A stretch of DNA of 64,000 nt from Pseudoscleropodium purum. Taxonomy: Eukaryota; Streptophyta; Bryopsida; Hypnales; Brachytheciaceae. Position numbers and translations under genes: made by a program. The stretch lies in assembly GCA_963969395.1 (NCBI GenBank), contig OZ017803.1, forward strand, positions 1,364,001-1,428,000. The letters run 5' to 3'. Below the pieces are notes generated by a model. It saw nothing but the letters and a program-made list of their open reading frames with translations, made no database searches and was not told where the DNA came from. Positions 1 to 9,366 of this stretch are shown here, in pieces; within the stretch, counting starts at the first letter, position 1, and each line of letters opens with the position of its first letter.

Positions 1-804
1 TCATGGCCATGCCCTTGCAAATTTATGTCCAAGCTCACGAGTTGAGTATATGAGCTACCGTCTATCTAGAATTGTTTGGTGGAAAATCTTTGGCATCAAT
101 GCTTGTAGGAGTTTCATGATCCCATGCCTCTTCTAGAATCTCAAAGATGATGTCGATTGGAGACTGATATACATAGGTTATGTTGAGGACGAGAAGTATG
201 ATCAAGTGCCAATTTGTTTTTCTAAGCAAATCCATCATAACCTTCAAAGATCCCCTAAGAAGACATCATCGGCATGACATTGTTGTTGCTCACATATTCC
301 GACATAGCATGAAGTACAAGTACGCAGACAAGCCTTTACATGAACAACAAGTACGTAGACAAGCCTTTACGTGAGGAGCCACTTGCAAAAGTACTATCAA
401 TAGGCTACAACGACAATCTAAGCAGACAAGTCACGTGTGACAAAGTTTCCAATTGTTTTCAAATGACACATCTTTGAGAACATGCAACATATCAAGCATG
501 GGTAGAGATGAATGATTTTCCAAATTCTCAACAGCTTATATGAACATCTACAACATGGAAGTTTGCTGGAGATTTGATTGATAACAAAGTCGTGGAGTGG
601 CCGGAGAAAGGCAAAATGGGGATCGTACTTGGTGTTATCTTCATAATATGCCAAATTGGATCTCATATTACAAAATTGTTTAGTACTTAACTCAAAGCTT
701 TCAAGCCATGAGAATCAAGCACATACCCCGAAGCTAGAATCAACATGCAGATGGAATGGCAAGGTAAACTGATTGAAATCACATTGCCATGCATATGAAA
801 TATA
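1..804. other. Gene-free stretch with a short tandem duplication
   Basis: No recognisable gene. It may be the leader of the Gypsy element that follows, or older flanking DNA; the 3' LTR at 16136-16420 has no visible counterpart here, so the 5' LTR is probably left of the window. A ~26-bp sequence is repeated at 318-343 and 349-374 (shared core GACAAGCCTTTAC, spacing 31 bp). Small open frames on both strands look like chance. Confidence 0.5.
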
Positions 805-1192
805 CAGGGTTGACAGGACGGTCGGACGTCCAGGACGTCCGACCACGGACGTTGTGTCCGTAGCGTCCGCTGACATTTGCAAGTCTAGCGGACACAGCGT
901 CCGCTTGGACCATCCGCCGCACCCGACGTCGCCGTCCGCCTTGACCGCTTGACTGCTCCGACCGCTGACCATCTCCCCCGTTCGCTTCCCCGACCGCCCT
1001 ATTCCAACCGTCCCGTGGTCGCCCGTCTGCCCTGCCTGTCCGCCCATCCTGTCTGCCCATCTCGTCCGCCCGCCCGTCCGCTGTGGCTGAGGCATCCGCT
1101 TTCCGATGGCGAAAAGGACGTTGTGTCCGTGCAAACGAATGTCTAGGTTACGGACACCTTTTTTAGGCGGACGTAGAGATTCGTCAACCCTA
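805..1192. mobile_element. Non-autonomous hAT-like element (388 bp, MITE-like)
   Basis: It starts CAGGGTTGAC and ends GTCAACCCTA, the same ends as the two 10-kb elements in this window with the last G changed to A. It is flanked by a perfect 8-bp direct repeat, GAAATATA, at 797-804 and 1193-1200. The interior is CpG-rich, made of CGTCCG/CGGACG words, and matches the terminal clusters of the full-length copies (for example GCGTCCGCTGACATT near the left end and GGCGGACGTAGAGATTCGTC at the right). It has no gene and is best explained as an internal-deletion derivative mobilised in trans by the full-length transposase. Confidence 0.92.
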
Positions 1193-1317
1193 GAAATATA
1201 CCATACCATAGACATTTCTGAATTCAGTACCGAGAGGTTGCAAGCCTAAATTATCGACTGGCTTACGGACATGTTTGTCATTTAACCACTCTTATGGAAG
1301 TAAGCTTAGTACACAAT

Positions 1318-2308
1318 CAAAGATGGTGTCAATGCTTGTTTTCATGGGGAAGGAAAAAGAAGATCTAGAGTGTTTCTTAAGACAATTTCAAAGAGCTTAC
1401 TCGCAAATGGAGATCAAAGCAAGCAAATTTGGTTAGAGTTACTTCCCATTCACTTTGACGATACGGCGTTGTTTTGGTATGAATGTTAGAATGAATAAAC
1501 CCGGTCAATATTGAATTTACTCACGACAACGCTCATTTTCGAATTTTAGGAGAAAGAGAGCTACCAAACTCTTTTAGGCATTTTGAGCCTCATGCAACAA
1601 TGTGAAGAGGAAGCGGTACATCAATTCAGTGAAAGAGTGAGAGAAATTCAATCTTGAATTCAGCAAAGCTTGAGAGTAATTAGTGCTTTACTTGATAGAA
1701 TAAAAGTGAATGACAAAGATCGTACCTTAGCAACCATCTCAAGTATCGACACTTTAGCATTAAGGAGTTTTATTGGCGGTTTGAAACCTACGTTATAGAA
1801 GCAACTCTTGCGCTTGCATAGAAGAAAGAAGCAAATCTTGTCAATATTGCACAACTACAAATCTTCACAGCAACAGGTTACGCCTGCGGTGACCCAATTG
1901 GTACAAGCAGCTCTTGTTGTAAATGAAGTTGTTAGCAACTTATTTGCTAAGAATAACGACATTATACAACTTGTTTTGGAAATGAGAGATTTAAAGTTAT
2001 TCTTGCTACAAGGCCAAGACTCGTTGTGCTCGAAAAGCCCAGTTGTAGACAATAGGCCAAATACTTGCAAAAAAGTCCAGTTTGTTACTTGTTACAATTG
2101 CAGAAAAAGAGGTCATTATCAATCAGATTGCCCAAACTTGGAAATAGTTCTAGTCATTTCCATAGCTAAGTTGGCCAAGGTAAACTTGCTACAAGTAGTA
2201 CCCTCGTCACAAGTTCAAGAATTGGAGCCAGAAGTAATGGTGGCTAAAAGAGGGTGGTTGTCCAAAGAACCTAATGTACATGAGGAGCATCAAGACAAGT
2301 GTTCTTGA
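1318..2308 (+). pseudogene. Gypsy gag remnant with CCHC zinc knuckle
   Basis: Translation near 1350-1490 gives a gag-like stretch (KEKEDLECFLRQFQRAY, then after a frameshift LLPIHFDDTALFWYEC). The last open part, 1808-2308, carries a classical retroviral-type knuckle, CYNCRKRGHYQSDC, with C95, C98, H103 and C108 of that frame in CX2CX4HX4C spacing (nt 2090-2131). Gag coats the RNA genome of the retrotransposon, and the knuckle binds nucleic acid. Several stops and at least one frameshift separate the pieces, so no functional protein is expected. Confidence 0.8.
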
Positions 2309-2539
2309 GTTGACAATCGAGAGTCTACTAGGTGACCGTGACGAAAAATTGGCATCAATGACTTATTGTTGAGTCGTGGGCAATCAAAATATTTAATAAT
2401 CTGAGATTTAAGTAAGCAAACAACAAATATTATTGTCGATCAATTGGTAGCACAATGTCCCTCATTACGTCGCAAATTATGGGAAGGCATTAGTATAAGA
2501 AAACACAAACAAATTGTAGAGGTCAATGTGGTGGTCTGG

Positions 2540-3009
2540 TGGAGAAAGCAAGTAGAGATTTACAGTTGCTACAAGTGGAAGTGATGGTTAATGGCTGTGA
2601 AGTCAGTGGTTGTTTGAGAGACGATGGCACAACCATTAATGTAATATCTAGTTGATTCATGAACGCAGCCAGGCTCAAGCCAAACAAGTTGTCAACGATA
2701 CAACTAAAAGTTGCCGATCAAAAATGCATTCATTCTCTAGGATAGATAAGTCAAATCCCTGTAACGGCGAATGGAGTAACTATGAAGCTTGATTTCCATG
2801 TGTTGGATATTTCCTTAGGAAAGGGTGGATATCCCATGATTTTGAGCAGGCCATGGCTCAATCAAGTCCGTGTGGTTAATTATTGGGATAAAAGAAAGAT
2901 GAAGATCGGCACTTTGCTCAATCGCATCAGTATTCGTGTAATACCAAACACAAGTGCAAGTTTGGTAGAGACTAGCTCTTCGGAAGATTATTCTAGTTCG
3001 AAGGGATAA
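2540..3009 (+). pseudogene. Gypsy aspartic protease remnant
   Basis: The frame reads VEVMVNGCEVSGCLRDDGTTINVIS, which aligns with the retropepsin active-site region: the usual D-S/T-G triplet appears as DDG followed by TTINVIS. A stop follows at about 2653. The continuation at 2782-3009 (VLDISLGKGGYPMILSRPWL) matches the C-terminal part of Gypsy proteases, with a G-x-P-x-I-L-x-R-P-W-L end. This enzyme would cut the gag-pol polyprotein. The altered catalytic triplet and the stops make it inactive. Confidence 0.7.
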
Positions 3010-3329
3010 GAAGACTTGTCATAGGAGTCCGAACCTGGCGATAATTCAAGTGTCGAGAGTGACATTTTGGAAGTAGAGTTATACGTTTTAGATGTCCTTT
3101 TGCAAGTTGTCAATGATTTGATGTAGTTCATCAATGACCAAGACATTGAACAAACCAAGCAAAACGAATTATTGAGTAAAGTCAAGTTTGGGCCCACACT
3201 AACAATTCAAGAGAGAGTGGATTTAGAAGGGTTAGTATTGGAATATTCAGACCTTTTTGTAACTAAGCACTGCGATCTACTAGCGATCATTGCAGATGAG
3301 CATTGAATTGAATTAACCAAAGTTGCTCG

Positions 3330-3554
3330 ATTGGTAAGGTCAAAGCAAAAGCGCATGGCACCTGAAAAGATGAGCGTACTAAGAGCGGAGCTGGACCGTT
3401 TATTGGAAGGTGGTTTCATTAAGGAGGCAAAGAATACTGAATGAGTCTCGCTTCTTGTGATCGTGCCCAAGAAGGGAGGTAACTGGCAAGTATACGTGAA
3501 CTACAAAGCATTGAATAAATTTACAAAAAGGGATTGGCAACCGTTACCTCATAT
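3330..3554 (+). pseudogene. Gypsy reverse transcriptase, N-terminal part (split by hAT-like copy 1)
   Basis: The translation contains the standard Gypsy RT entry: RMAPEKMSVLRAELDRLLEGGFIKEA, a stop in place of an expected W (TGA at about 3442), then LLVIVPKKGGNWQVYVNYKALNKFTKRDWQPLPH. The gene is cut exactly here by the hAT-like element, whose 8-bp target duplication covers the last codons (CCTCATAT, 3547-3554). The reading resumes at 13202 with the rest of the polymerase domain. The strong family match and exact continuity across the insertion make the assignment firm. Confidence 0.88.
3547..3554. repeat. Left target-site duplication of hAT-like copy 1
   Basis: CCTCATAT is repeated exactly at 13194-13201 on the other side of the element. 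Eight bases is the characteristic duplication length of the hAT superfamily. Confidence 0.95.
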
Positions 3555-3770
3555 CAGGGTTGACATAACGTCCGGACGTCCGGACGCGGACGCTGTGTCC
3601 GCAGCGTCCGCTGACATTCGCGGTCCCCGCAGACGCAGCGTTCGCCGGGACCGCCCCGTTCCCCTGTCACCCCGTCTGCCTGTCATCCCGTTCGCCCCGC
3701 CCGTCCGCCCCGTCCGCTTTGACGGCCCTATTTCCCCCGACCGCCCTACCCAAACTACCCCGCGGTCACT
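3555..3770. repeat. Left terminal region of hAT-like copy 1: inverted repeat plus CGTCCG cluster
   Basis: The 10-bp terminal repeat is followed by about 200 bp of CpG-dense sequence built from CGTCC/GGACG words, including short palindromes such as CGTCCGGACG and the inverted pair GGACGCTGTGTCC. Subterminal short repeats are common transposase-binding sites in hAT elements; that role here is inference. Confidence 0.85.
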
Positions 3771-4111
3771 CCCTTAATCTTTAAACAATTTAAAAGATTA
3801 TAAAGTTTGACCATGAGTCCATGATAGTCTTGAAACTATGAAAAAATTCCAATTCATTTTCAAAAGGCAAACTAAAAACATTTGTGACTTCAAATATATA
3901 TATATACTATTTAAAAAATCAAGATCAACACAAATACAAACATAATCAATATGGGCAAAATGTATTCAATTTAATGTAGAATACCATACATTGTGCACAT
4001 TTGGCTAATTGCACATATAATTTTTTTCATTCCAACTTTATATTTCTAAACTAATTTTTAATGCCTATATAACCTATTCAAGTATTCAACTACTACTTCT
4101 GCACTACCAAT

Positions 4112-5605
4112 CTAATATAAATGGCGGAAATGTTCATCTGGCATCGGCCAACGATATGTATTAGAAAATCGCGTAATTACATGGGCCAAACTAGTATTTT
4201 CATCGTCAGTCTTCGAAGAAATGCGCTTCAAGTAAGCATAAAACACTTTTGCAAAGTCATGAAAGGCAAATTGTGTCGCACTAGGTGTTTTTCGTAGCAT
4301 GTTCAAATACGCCTCTGACATGTTGTTTCCATTCATCCGCCGAGCAATTTTTCGAATGGCATACTCTTCCGACTTACGTGAATACATCGGAATGACTTCC
4401 ACATTTGCACCTGCTTTATGCAAATATGCAATACGTGGATCCACCCACCATCTCCTCTGCAAAGTTTGTTTCATCTCATCTGCTGATGTGAATGTGTACA
4501 AAGACTTCATTGGCTGAGAAGCTAAGGTGGTCATGCCCCAATCGCAAACTCCAATGTACACATGTGACTCATCCTCTGGAAAATGCAACAAGATGTTGTC
4601 CGGAGAAAGATCATTGTGCAAATATCCAGCAAGATGCACTGCATACATTATATGCATAAACGCCCATGTCAACTCCGTGTGCTTCTTCCAATATCGTCCT
4701 AAATGGTGAGCTTTTACAACCTCCTCTTCGGTTGGATTCGTATACATCAAACGGATTTGAATGTTGTCTGAAAAGTCCTTATCCATATTCAGCATTTGTC
4801 GAAGAGTTCCACCATTCCACCAATACGCATAACCTTCACACGTCGTTCCGTGCATCGCAGCAAACCGTATCACACCCGCGTGTGGAATTCGAACAGCCAT
4901 TGATTCGTTTTGATGTTCTAGCTTTGCAAGATCGGGTCGAGTTTGGTGGTGAATGGATTTTTTTGCCGCAAACTCCCAATGAGGAAGTATTTCTGGACAT
5001 CCTTCAATACGAACCTTTCGAATCGTTGCATATCCACCTCTCATCGTTCTATCATCAACAGCAATCACGCGTGCTGTATTTGGAAGTGCTATGAGGTGCC
5101 GTTTGGTCCTTTCCGCTTCAGCAACTCCATCATTGCTTTTCCACCAACCAATTGAACCAACTCGATTGTGCGTTTTGGCGAATGGAGCACATCGCCCCCT
5201 AAATAAGTCCGCTTTCAGAATCACTTCTTCAAACTGGGTGTCATTGGGTCGATATTCCTTGCCATATTTAACCAAAATGACTTTGGAATTCCACAAAGCG
5301 TCATGAACCTTGTTCTCCAAACATTTGGTGAAGTACGTTTTATGCATTTCGTCATGCCACTTCGCCACATTCAATGCATCCAACAACATCTGTGTCATGT
5401 CTACCTTGAATTTAGACACGCACTCCTCTTGATATCTGATGTACTTATTGTCTAAAGACAATGTTGTTTTCGATTTATAAAATTGAATGATGCGCTCAAT
5501 CATGAATTTTTTGCATTCCTCCGAAGGACTTTGGCGAGCTACCTCCAAGTTTGATGGTCCCTCTCCATGTTTAAGCTTAGCAACTTTCTTCTTCCTCTTC
5601 GTCAT
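4112..5605 (-). CDS. Protein-kinase-like protein carried by hAT-like copy 1 (497 aa)
   Basis: An uninterrupted ATG-to-TAG frame. After a basic start (TKRKKKVAKLK) and ~175 unassigned residues comes a eukaryotic-type protein kinase fold: a glycine-containing loop at 188-196 (MRGGYATIR), a VAIK-like strand with K215/K216 (EFAAKKSI), a probable alpha-C glutamate E234, a hinge near 258-270 (GYAYWWNGGTLRQ), a catalytic loop YLHNDLSPDNILL (HND for HRD; D332, N337) and a DFG equivalent D355-W-G. The ATP- and Mg-binding residues are therefore present and catalysis is possible. A protein substrate is unknown. The C-terminal ~130 residues are unassigned. It is transcribed away from the transposase, and an equivalent ORF sits in copy 2. 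Nine residues differ between copies. The basic N-terminus could be a nuclear signal. Confidence 0.9.
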   Translation of the reverse strand: MTKRKKKVAKLKHGEGPSNLEVARQSPSEECKKFMIERIIQFYKSKTTLSLDNKYIRYQEECVSKFKVDMTQMLLDALNVAKWHDEMHKTYFTKCLENKVHDALWNSKVILVKYGKEYRPNDTQFEEVILKADLFRGRCAPFAKTHNRVGSIGWWKSNDGVAEAERTKRHLIALPNTARVIAVDDRTMRGGYATIRKVRIEGCPEILPHWEFAAKKSIHHQTRPDLAKLEHQNESMAVRIPHAGVIRFAAMHGTTCEGYAYWWNGGTLRQMLNMDKDFSDNIQIRLMYTNPTEEEVVKAHHLGRYWKKHTELTWAFMHIMYAVHLAGYLHNDLSPDNILLHFPEDESHVYIGVCDWGMTTLASQPMKSLYTFTSADEMKQTLQRRWWVDPRIAYLHKAGANVEVIPMYSRKSEEYAIRKIARRMNGNNMSEAYLNMLRKTPSATQFAFHDFAKVFYAYLKRISSKTDDENTSLAHVITRFSNTYRWPMPDEHFRHLY

Positions 5606-5800
5606 CGTGACAAATGAAATTGATATAGATCAAATTTTTTAATTTGAAATTGAATTCACGCGCAAGTGTCCAAAAAATTAGCAACAAGGAGGCCTCAATA
5701 AACCACTCTTGCCTTGCCTCGGAAAGGAGCCAATGGAGGATGAACAACCAAGCTCTCCGCTCCACCTTGCATTCACAAAGGGCAAAGCAAAAGTGACAAT

Positions 5801-6106
5801 GCGGACGGCCCGTCCGCCCCATCGGACGGCCCTAAACCGTCCGCCCGATCAAACGGGCCGGGGGTAGCGGACGGATCGACCGTCCGCCTCCCCGAAATCC
5901 TAGAGCCCCATCCGCCCGATCAGACGGCCACAGGCGGACAAATCTGGCGTCCGCCCGATCAGACGGTTCGGGGAGGCGGACGCATCACCGTAACGGGCGG
6001 ACGGGTATCGGGGCAGACGGGGCGGACAGGGCGGACGGCGAACGGGGTCTGGGCGGATGGGAGACGGGTATGAGGGCGGACAGGTACGAGGGCGGACGGG
6101 GCGGTT
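5801..6106. promoter_or_regulatory. CpG-dense GGCGGACGG cluster upstream of the kinase gene
   Basis: About 300 bp of imperfect GGCGGACGG/CCGTCCGCC repeats starting ~195 bp upstream of the kinase ATG (gene on minus strand). The G-rich strand is mainly on top here, the opposite of the other three clusters, so it has the same orientation relative to its gene as the transposase-side cluster. It contrasts sharply with the AT-rich surroundings. It could be a promoter CpG island or a protein-binding array; the function is inferred. Confidence 0.6.
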
Positions 6107-8896
6107 TGACCCTAAAGCGACCCTTAACCCATATTTTGCACAATAAACAGAGGTCTTGATGGCACTATATAGTTCAACTAACTTTTCATTCATTCAATGT
6201 AAAATTTGAAATTAAAAAAGGTAGCCTTCCTTTATGACCAAATTTATGAATTCTTGGTAAATGATATTTTTGTACAAAGATATGAGCTAAAATGTGCAAA
6301 AATTCATGAAAGGATTGCGACGTTTAATATATGTACCCAAATATTCACGTTGCATTGTGTATAAAGCAATTGTAAGAAGGTAGTTGATAAAAATTCTACT
6401 ATTAAATTGAATTAGTTGACGTCTAATCACTTAGTAAACCGCTAAATGTCCAAGTCCTTGCAAGTGTGTTTTGGCTATCGAAAAAGAGCATGGACTTATA
6501 GTTATCCCCAATGAAGCAAATTGTTCTTTTTTCAAAATCTCATGGTATAGATGTTTAGCCCCTAAAGTTCTTTTCACTAAAAACACTTCAAAACTGCCAG
6601 TAGTAGTGCAAATACCAAATCTTGGAAGAAAAATACTTTTGGGCATATGTAATCGTAGGATCTTGTAGTAAATTAGTTGGAAAAGATGTAGAAAATTTTT
6701 TAGACAAATCCACCATTTGCATTGTAAGATATTAGATATTGAGTGTTTCATTTAAAGGGGCTACTCAATTATGTCTATTAATGAACAATTGGTAGGCTAA
6801 CAAACCTAACTTAGCATGTATTTTAATATTTATTGCAATTGTTTTAGGAATATAATAACATAACACTATTATAATATTCTTATAAATGATATAGTACTAA
6901 ATCATTTCAAAATCAACAACATTTGAATTCAATCTATCAATCTTGTCTTTCATACTCCTTTAATGATATATATATACATACATAAAATATATTAGATAAA
7001 TCAACATGAACAAATCAATGATTATATATTTCATAGATCTATTCTTCATCAATCAAATAAGAGTGCATGTTCAAAAATAGACAAAGATGGTTTCTTCATT
7101 TGTTCCCAAAAAATAGATAAACAAATAGAGAAAGATATGAAGTGAACGTTACTTGGAGAATAGAAGGGAAAGTAATTGAAGTACTCAATTGCATTTTATT
7201 AAATTGGAAAATTGCATGTGGATGGCATGAATTAATCTTCATAGATGCTAAACTCATACGAGTTGCATTTCAACATTTATGATTTATGCAATTGATTGAA
7301 TTGAAAGCTCTTGTAATTACATTTTCAAATTTTCGATTTAATCATTCAAATTTGCAAGAGTAATTTATGATAGATTTATAACTTTAAATGTGAAAGCATT
7401 CAATGCCTTTATGCGTTTGTTCATCAATATATTAATTTTAAATAAATAATATATATTTTTTTATAACATATGCATAAACCATTGCATTAAAAAAAACAAA
7501 AACTAAGAGCCAAGCCAAATAGGCTGGTCAAATGAAGAGAACAAAAGAACAAGAGCCCTATGAGAAAGCAAAGGAAAAAAAAGAAAATATCAAAAGGATT
7601 CAAAGGAAAGAGCAAGATGCATTCTTGCAAGACCGTAGAATACATAATGATTTCAAAATACAAATACAAATATATTTTCTATTTCAATGAGAGTCAAAAA
7701 TGAACTCCCCTGCTCTCAAAGATTGTATAATGTACACGTTATACAAAACGAACATATAACAGAAAGAGTAGAAGACATCGTTTATCATGATTGAAAACTG
7801 AAATGATTTTTTCTTTCTATGTAGAATATTTTATGAAATGTAACAATGTATTTAATTATCATAGTAATTGGTAGAAATCTTTGTGCAATACATAGAAACA
7901 TTTCATTCATGTGGAATTTTTTCATTTATTTAGGATTAAAATTGAAGTATTATACTCTACAAAGTACAAACCGAAAACAATATCGTATACCTAAGTTCAA
8001 AAGTTTGCAATTGTTTCGTGAATTCATTTTGAAAACTCAAACAAAGAAATATTTTATAATCAATATCTTGTTCATTTGAATCATTTCAAAAATCGAATTC
8101 CGAATTCAATTCTTATTTATAATAGAAATTATGTTTGTCAATTTTTTAGATCTTTAAACAATGAACCCTCTTTTTTAAAATTAATATTTAAAAACATCTT
8201 AAATAAGAATATTGGAATTACCCTTCAAAATATATATAGCACATGTATAAGTGTATAATGTATTCTACTCAATCAACTCAAGTAATGAATTTTTCTATGT
8301 TTTTAAGGAAAAATATAGCCATATATGATTTGAAAGTTAAAACATTGATTATTTTTCTTTGTTTTCAAATCTAATCAAAATTTCATTAAAAAGTATGAAA
8401 GACTCGATGTTCATTTGAAGATCGTGATGTACTTCTAATTAGAAATCACAACCTTTCATTAAATATCATGAGGTTGAAATCCATTAAACTGTTATTCTAA
8501 TTATGTATTGGGGCCTTTTTTTAAAATTTCATTTGCTTATGATGAAAAAGGAATTGATTATTTTTGCAAAACATTTGATTTCCTAATGAACTTTAAAAAA
8601 ATCCCCACCATCTTCAGATCTTCTCAAAACCTATTTAGAAGGATAATATGAGTAAATAATCCAAACATATTCAACTTAACCACATTCCCCTCATTCGTAA
8701 AACAATTTAGGGGAGAAAAGAAAAGGTTTAGGGTAATTAGGGTATAGGGTTTAGAGTTTATATTTAAAAAAAAAAAATGATAAATCAATTACATTGATCC
8801 TCATTTAGCAGTGATTATTAGGTTTTTGTTTTTTTTTGAAATGTTATCGCTCTTTTTGAGTAATATCGGCCTCTTAGGATGCTCCAATGGACAGCT
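6107..8896. other. AT-rich non-coding centre of hAT-like copy 1
   Basis: No convincing gene. The segment at about 6555-6740 is a diverged copy of a host repeat also seen at 33560-33770 and, inverted, at 25590-25790. A 77-codon ATG frame at 7846-8079 is identical in copy 2, but the surrounding DNA is nearly identical too, so this is weak evidence. At 8725-8760 there are telomere-like GGTTTAGGG/TAGGG words. The rest is homopolymer-rich AT sequence that may serve as the intergenic and promoter region between the divergent genes. Confidence 0.7.
8725..8760 (+). promoter_or_regulatory. Telomere-like (telo-box) repeats upstream of the transposase, copy 1
   Basis: Degenerate TTTAGGG words: GGTTTAGGG, TTAGGG, ATAGGGTTTAG. 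Plant telo-boxes (AAACCCTA) occur in promoters of genes active in dividing cells. A further AAACCCTAAA lies at about 9076. The regulatory role is inference. Confidence 0.45.
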
Positions 8897-9055
8897 GGGC
8901 GGACGCCGTAGGCGGTTAGTGTTTAAGTGGGGCGGTCAGCGTGTCCAAAGCGCGGACAGCGTCGGAAGGCGGATAGTGCGGACAGTCTCGTCCGCCCGCC
9001 CTGTCCGCCCCGTCCGTCCGCCCATCCGTCCGTCCGCTTCAGCCCCGTCCGGGCC
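8897..9055. promoter_or_regulatory. CpG-dense CCGTCCGCC cluster upstream of the transposase, copy 1
   Basis: Imperfect CGTCCGCC repeats ending ~60 bp before the TATA box of the transposase gene. The copy 2 equivalent is longer (58283-58563), showing that the array expands or contracts. Confidence 0.6.
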
Positions 9056-9112
9056 GTTGCTTGTTTTTGAACGGAAACCCTAAAAATGAACCTTTAATTT
9101 TCTGGAGGGGAC

Positions 9113-9120
9113 TATAAATA
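9113..9120 (+). promoter_or_regulatory. TATA box of the transposase gene, copy 1
   Basis: TATAAATA lies 254 bp upstream of the transposase ATG, just after the GC-rich cluster and telo-box-like AAACCCTAAA. The same box is at 58620-58627 in copy 2. Confidence 0.55.
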
Positions 9121-9366
9121 TTAGAAGAGAAGCTTTGGTATTTACTCTCGAAAAACCGAACGCTAAGATTTCCAAGGGCTATGAGCTTCAATTTATTGAG
9201 TCTCTTGCTTGGTAATGCATAGTTCGGTGGACGGGGGGGCTTTGATTTTCAAAGCTTTGTGTGACTAATTTCATTGATATTGTATACATTGTCACGTTGT
9301 GGGTTTCAAATTGAAAACATTTTATTGGTTTCTTTTGAAATTGAGGTAAAACATACACTTGTCAAT

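Noticed and set aside
715..1215. Long open frames on both strands across 715-1215, and similar ones at 14807-15136, 55035-55397, 58227-58624
   Set aside because: They run through CGTCCG repeats, where stop codons are rare by composition. The translations are low-complexity Arg/Pro/Gly/Ser runs that differ between element copies.
6160..6175. CTATATAG as a TATA box for the kinase gene
   Set aside because: It lies beyond the GC-rich cluster, more than 550 bp from the ATG, and is altered in copy 2 (CTGTATAG), so it was not annotated.
7846..8079. 77-codon frame in the centre of the transposon, identical in both copies
   Set aside because: The surrounding non-coding DNA is nearly identical as well, the composition is AT-driven and no domain is recognisable.
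9274..9366. N-terminal extension of the transposase frame in copy 1 (and 58781-58873 in copy 2)
   Set aside because: It opens only with TTG, and an ATG in good context directly precedes the BED-like domain, so the ATG was taken as the start.
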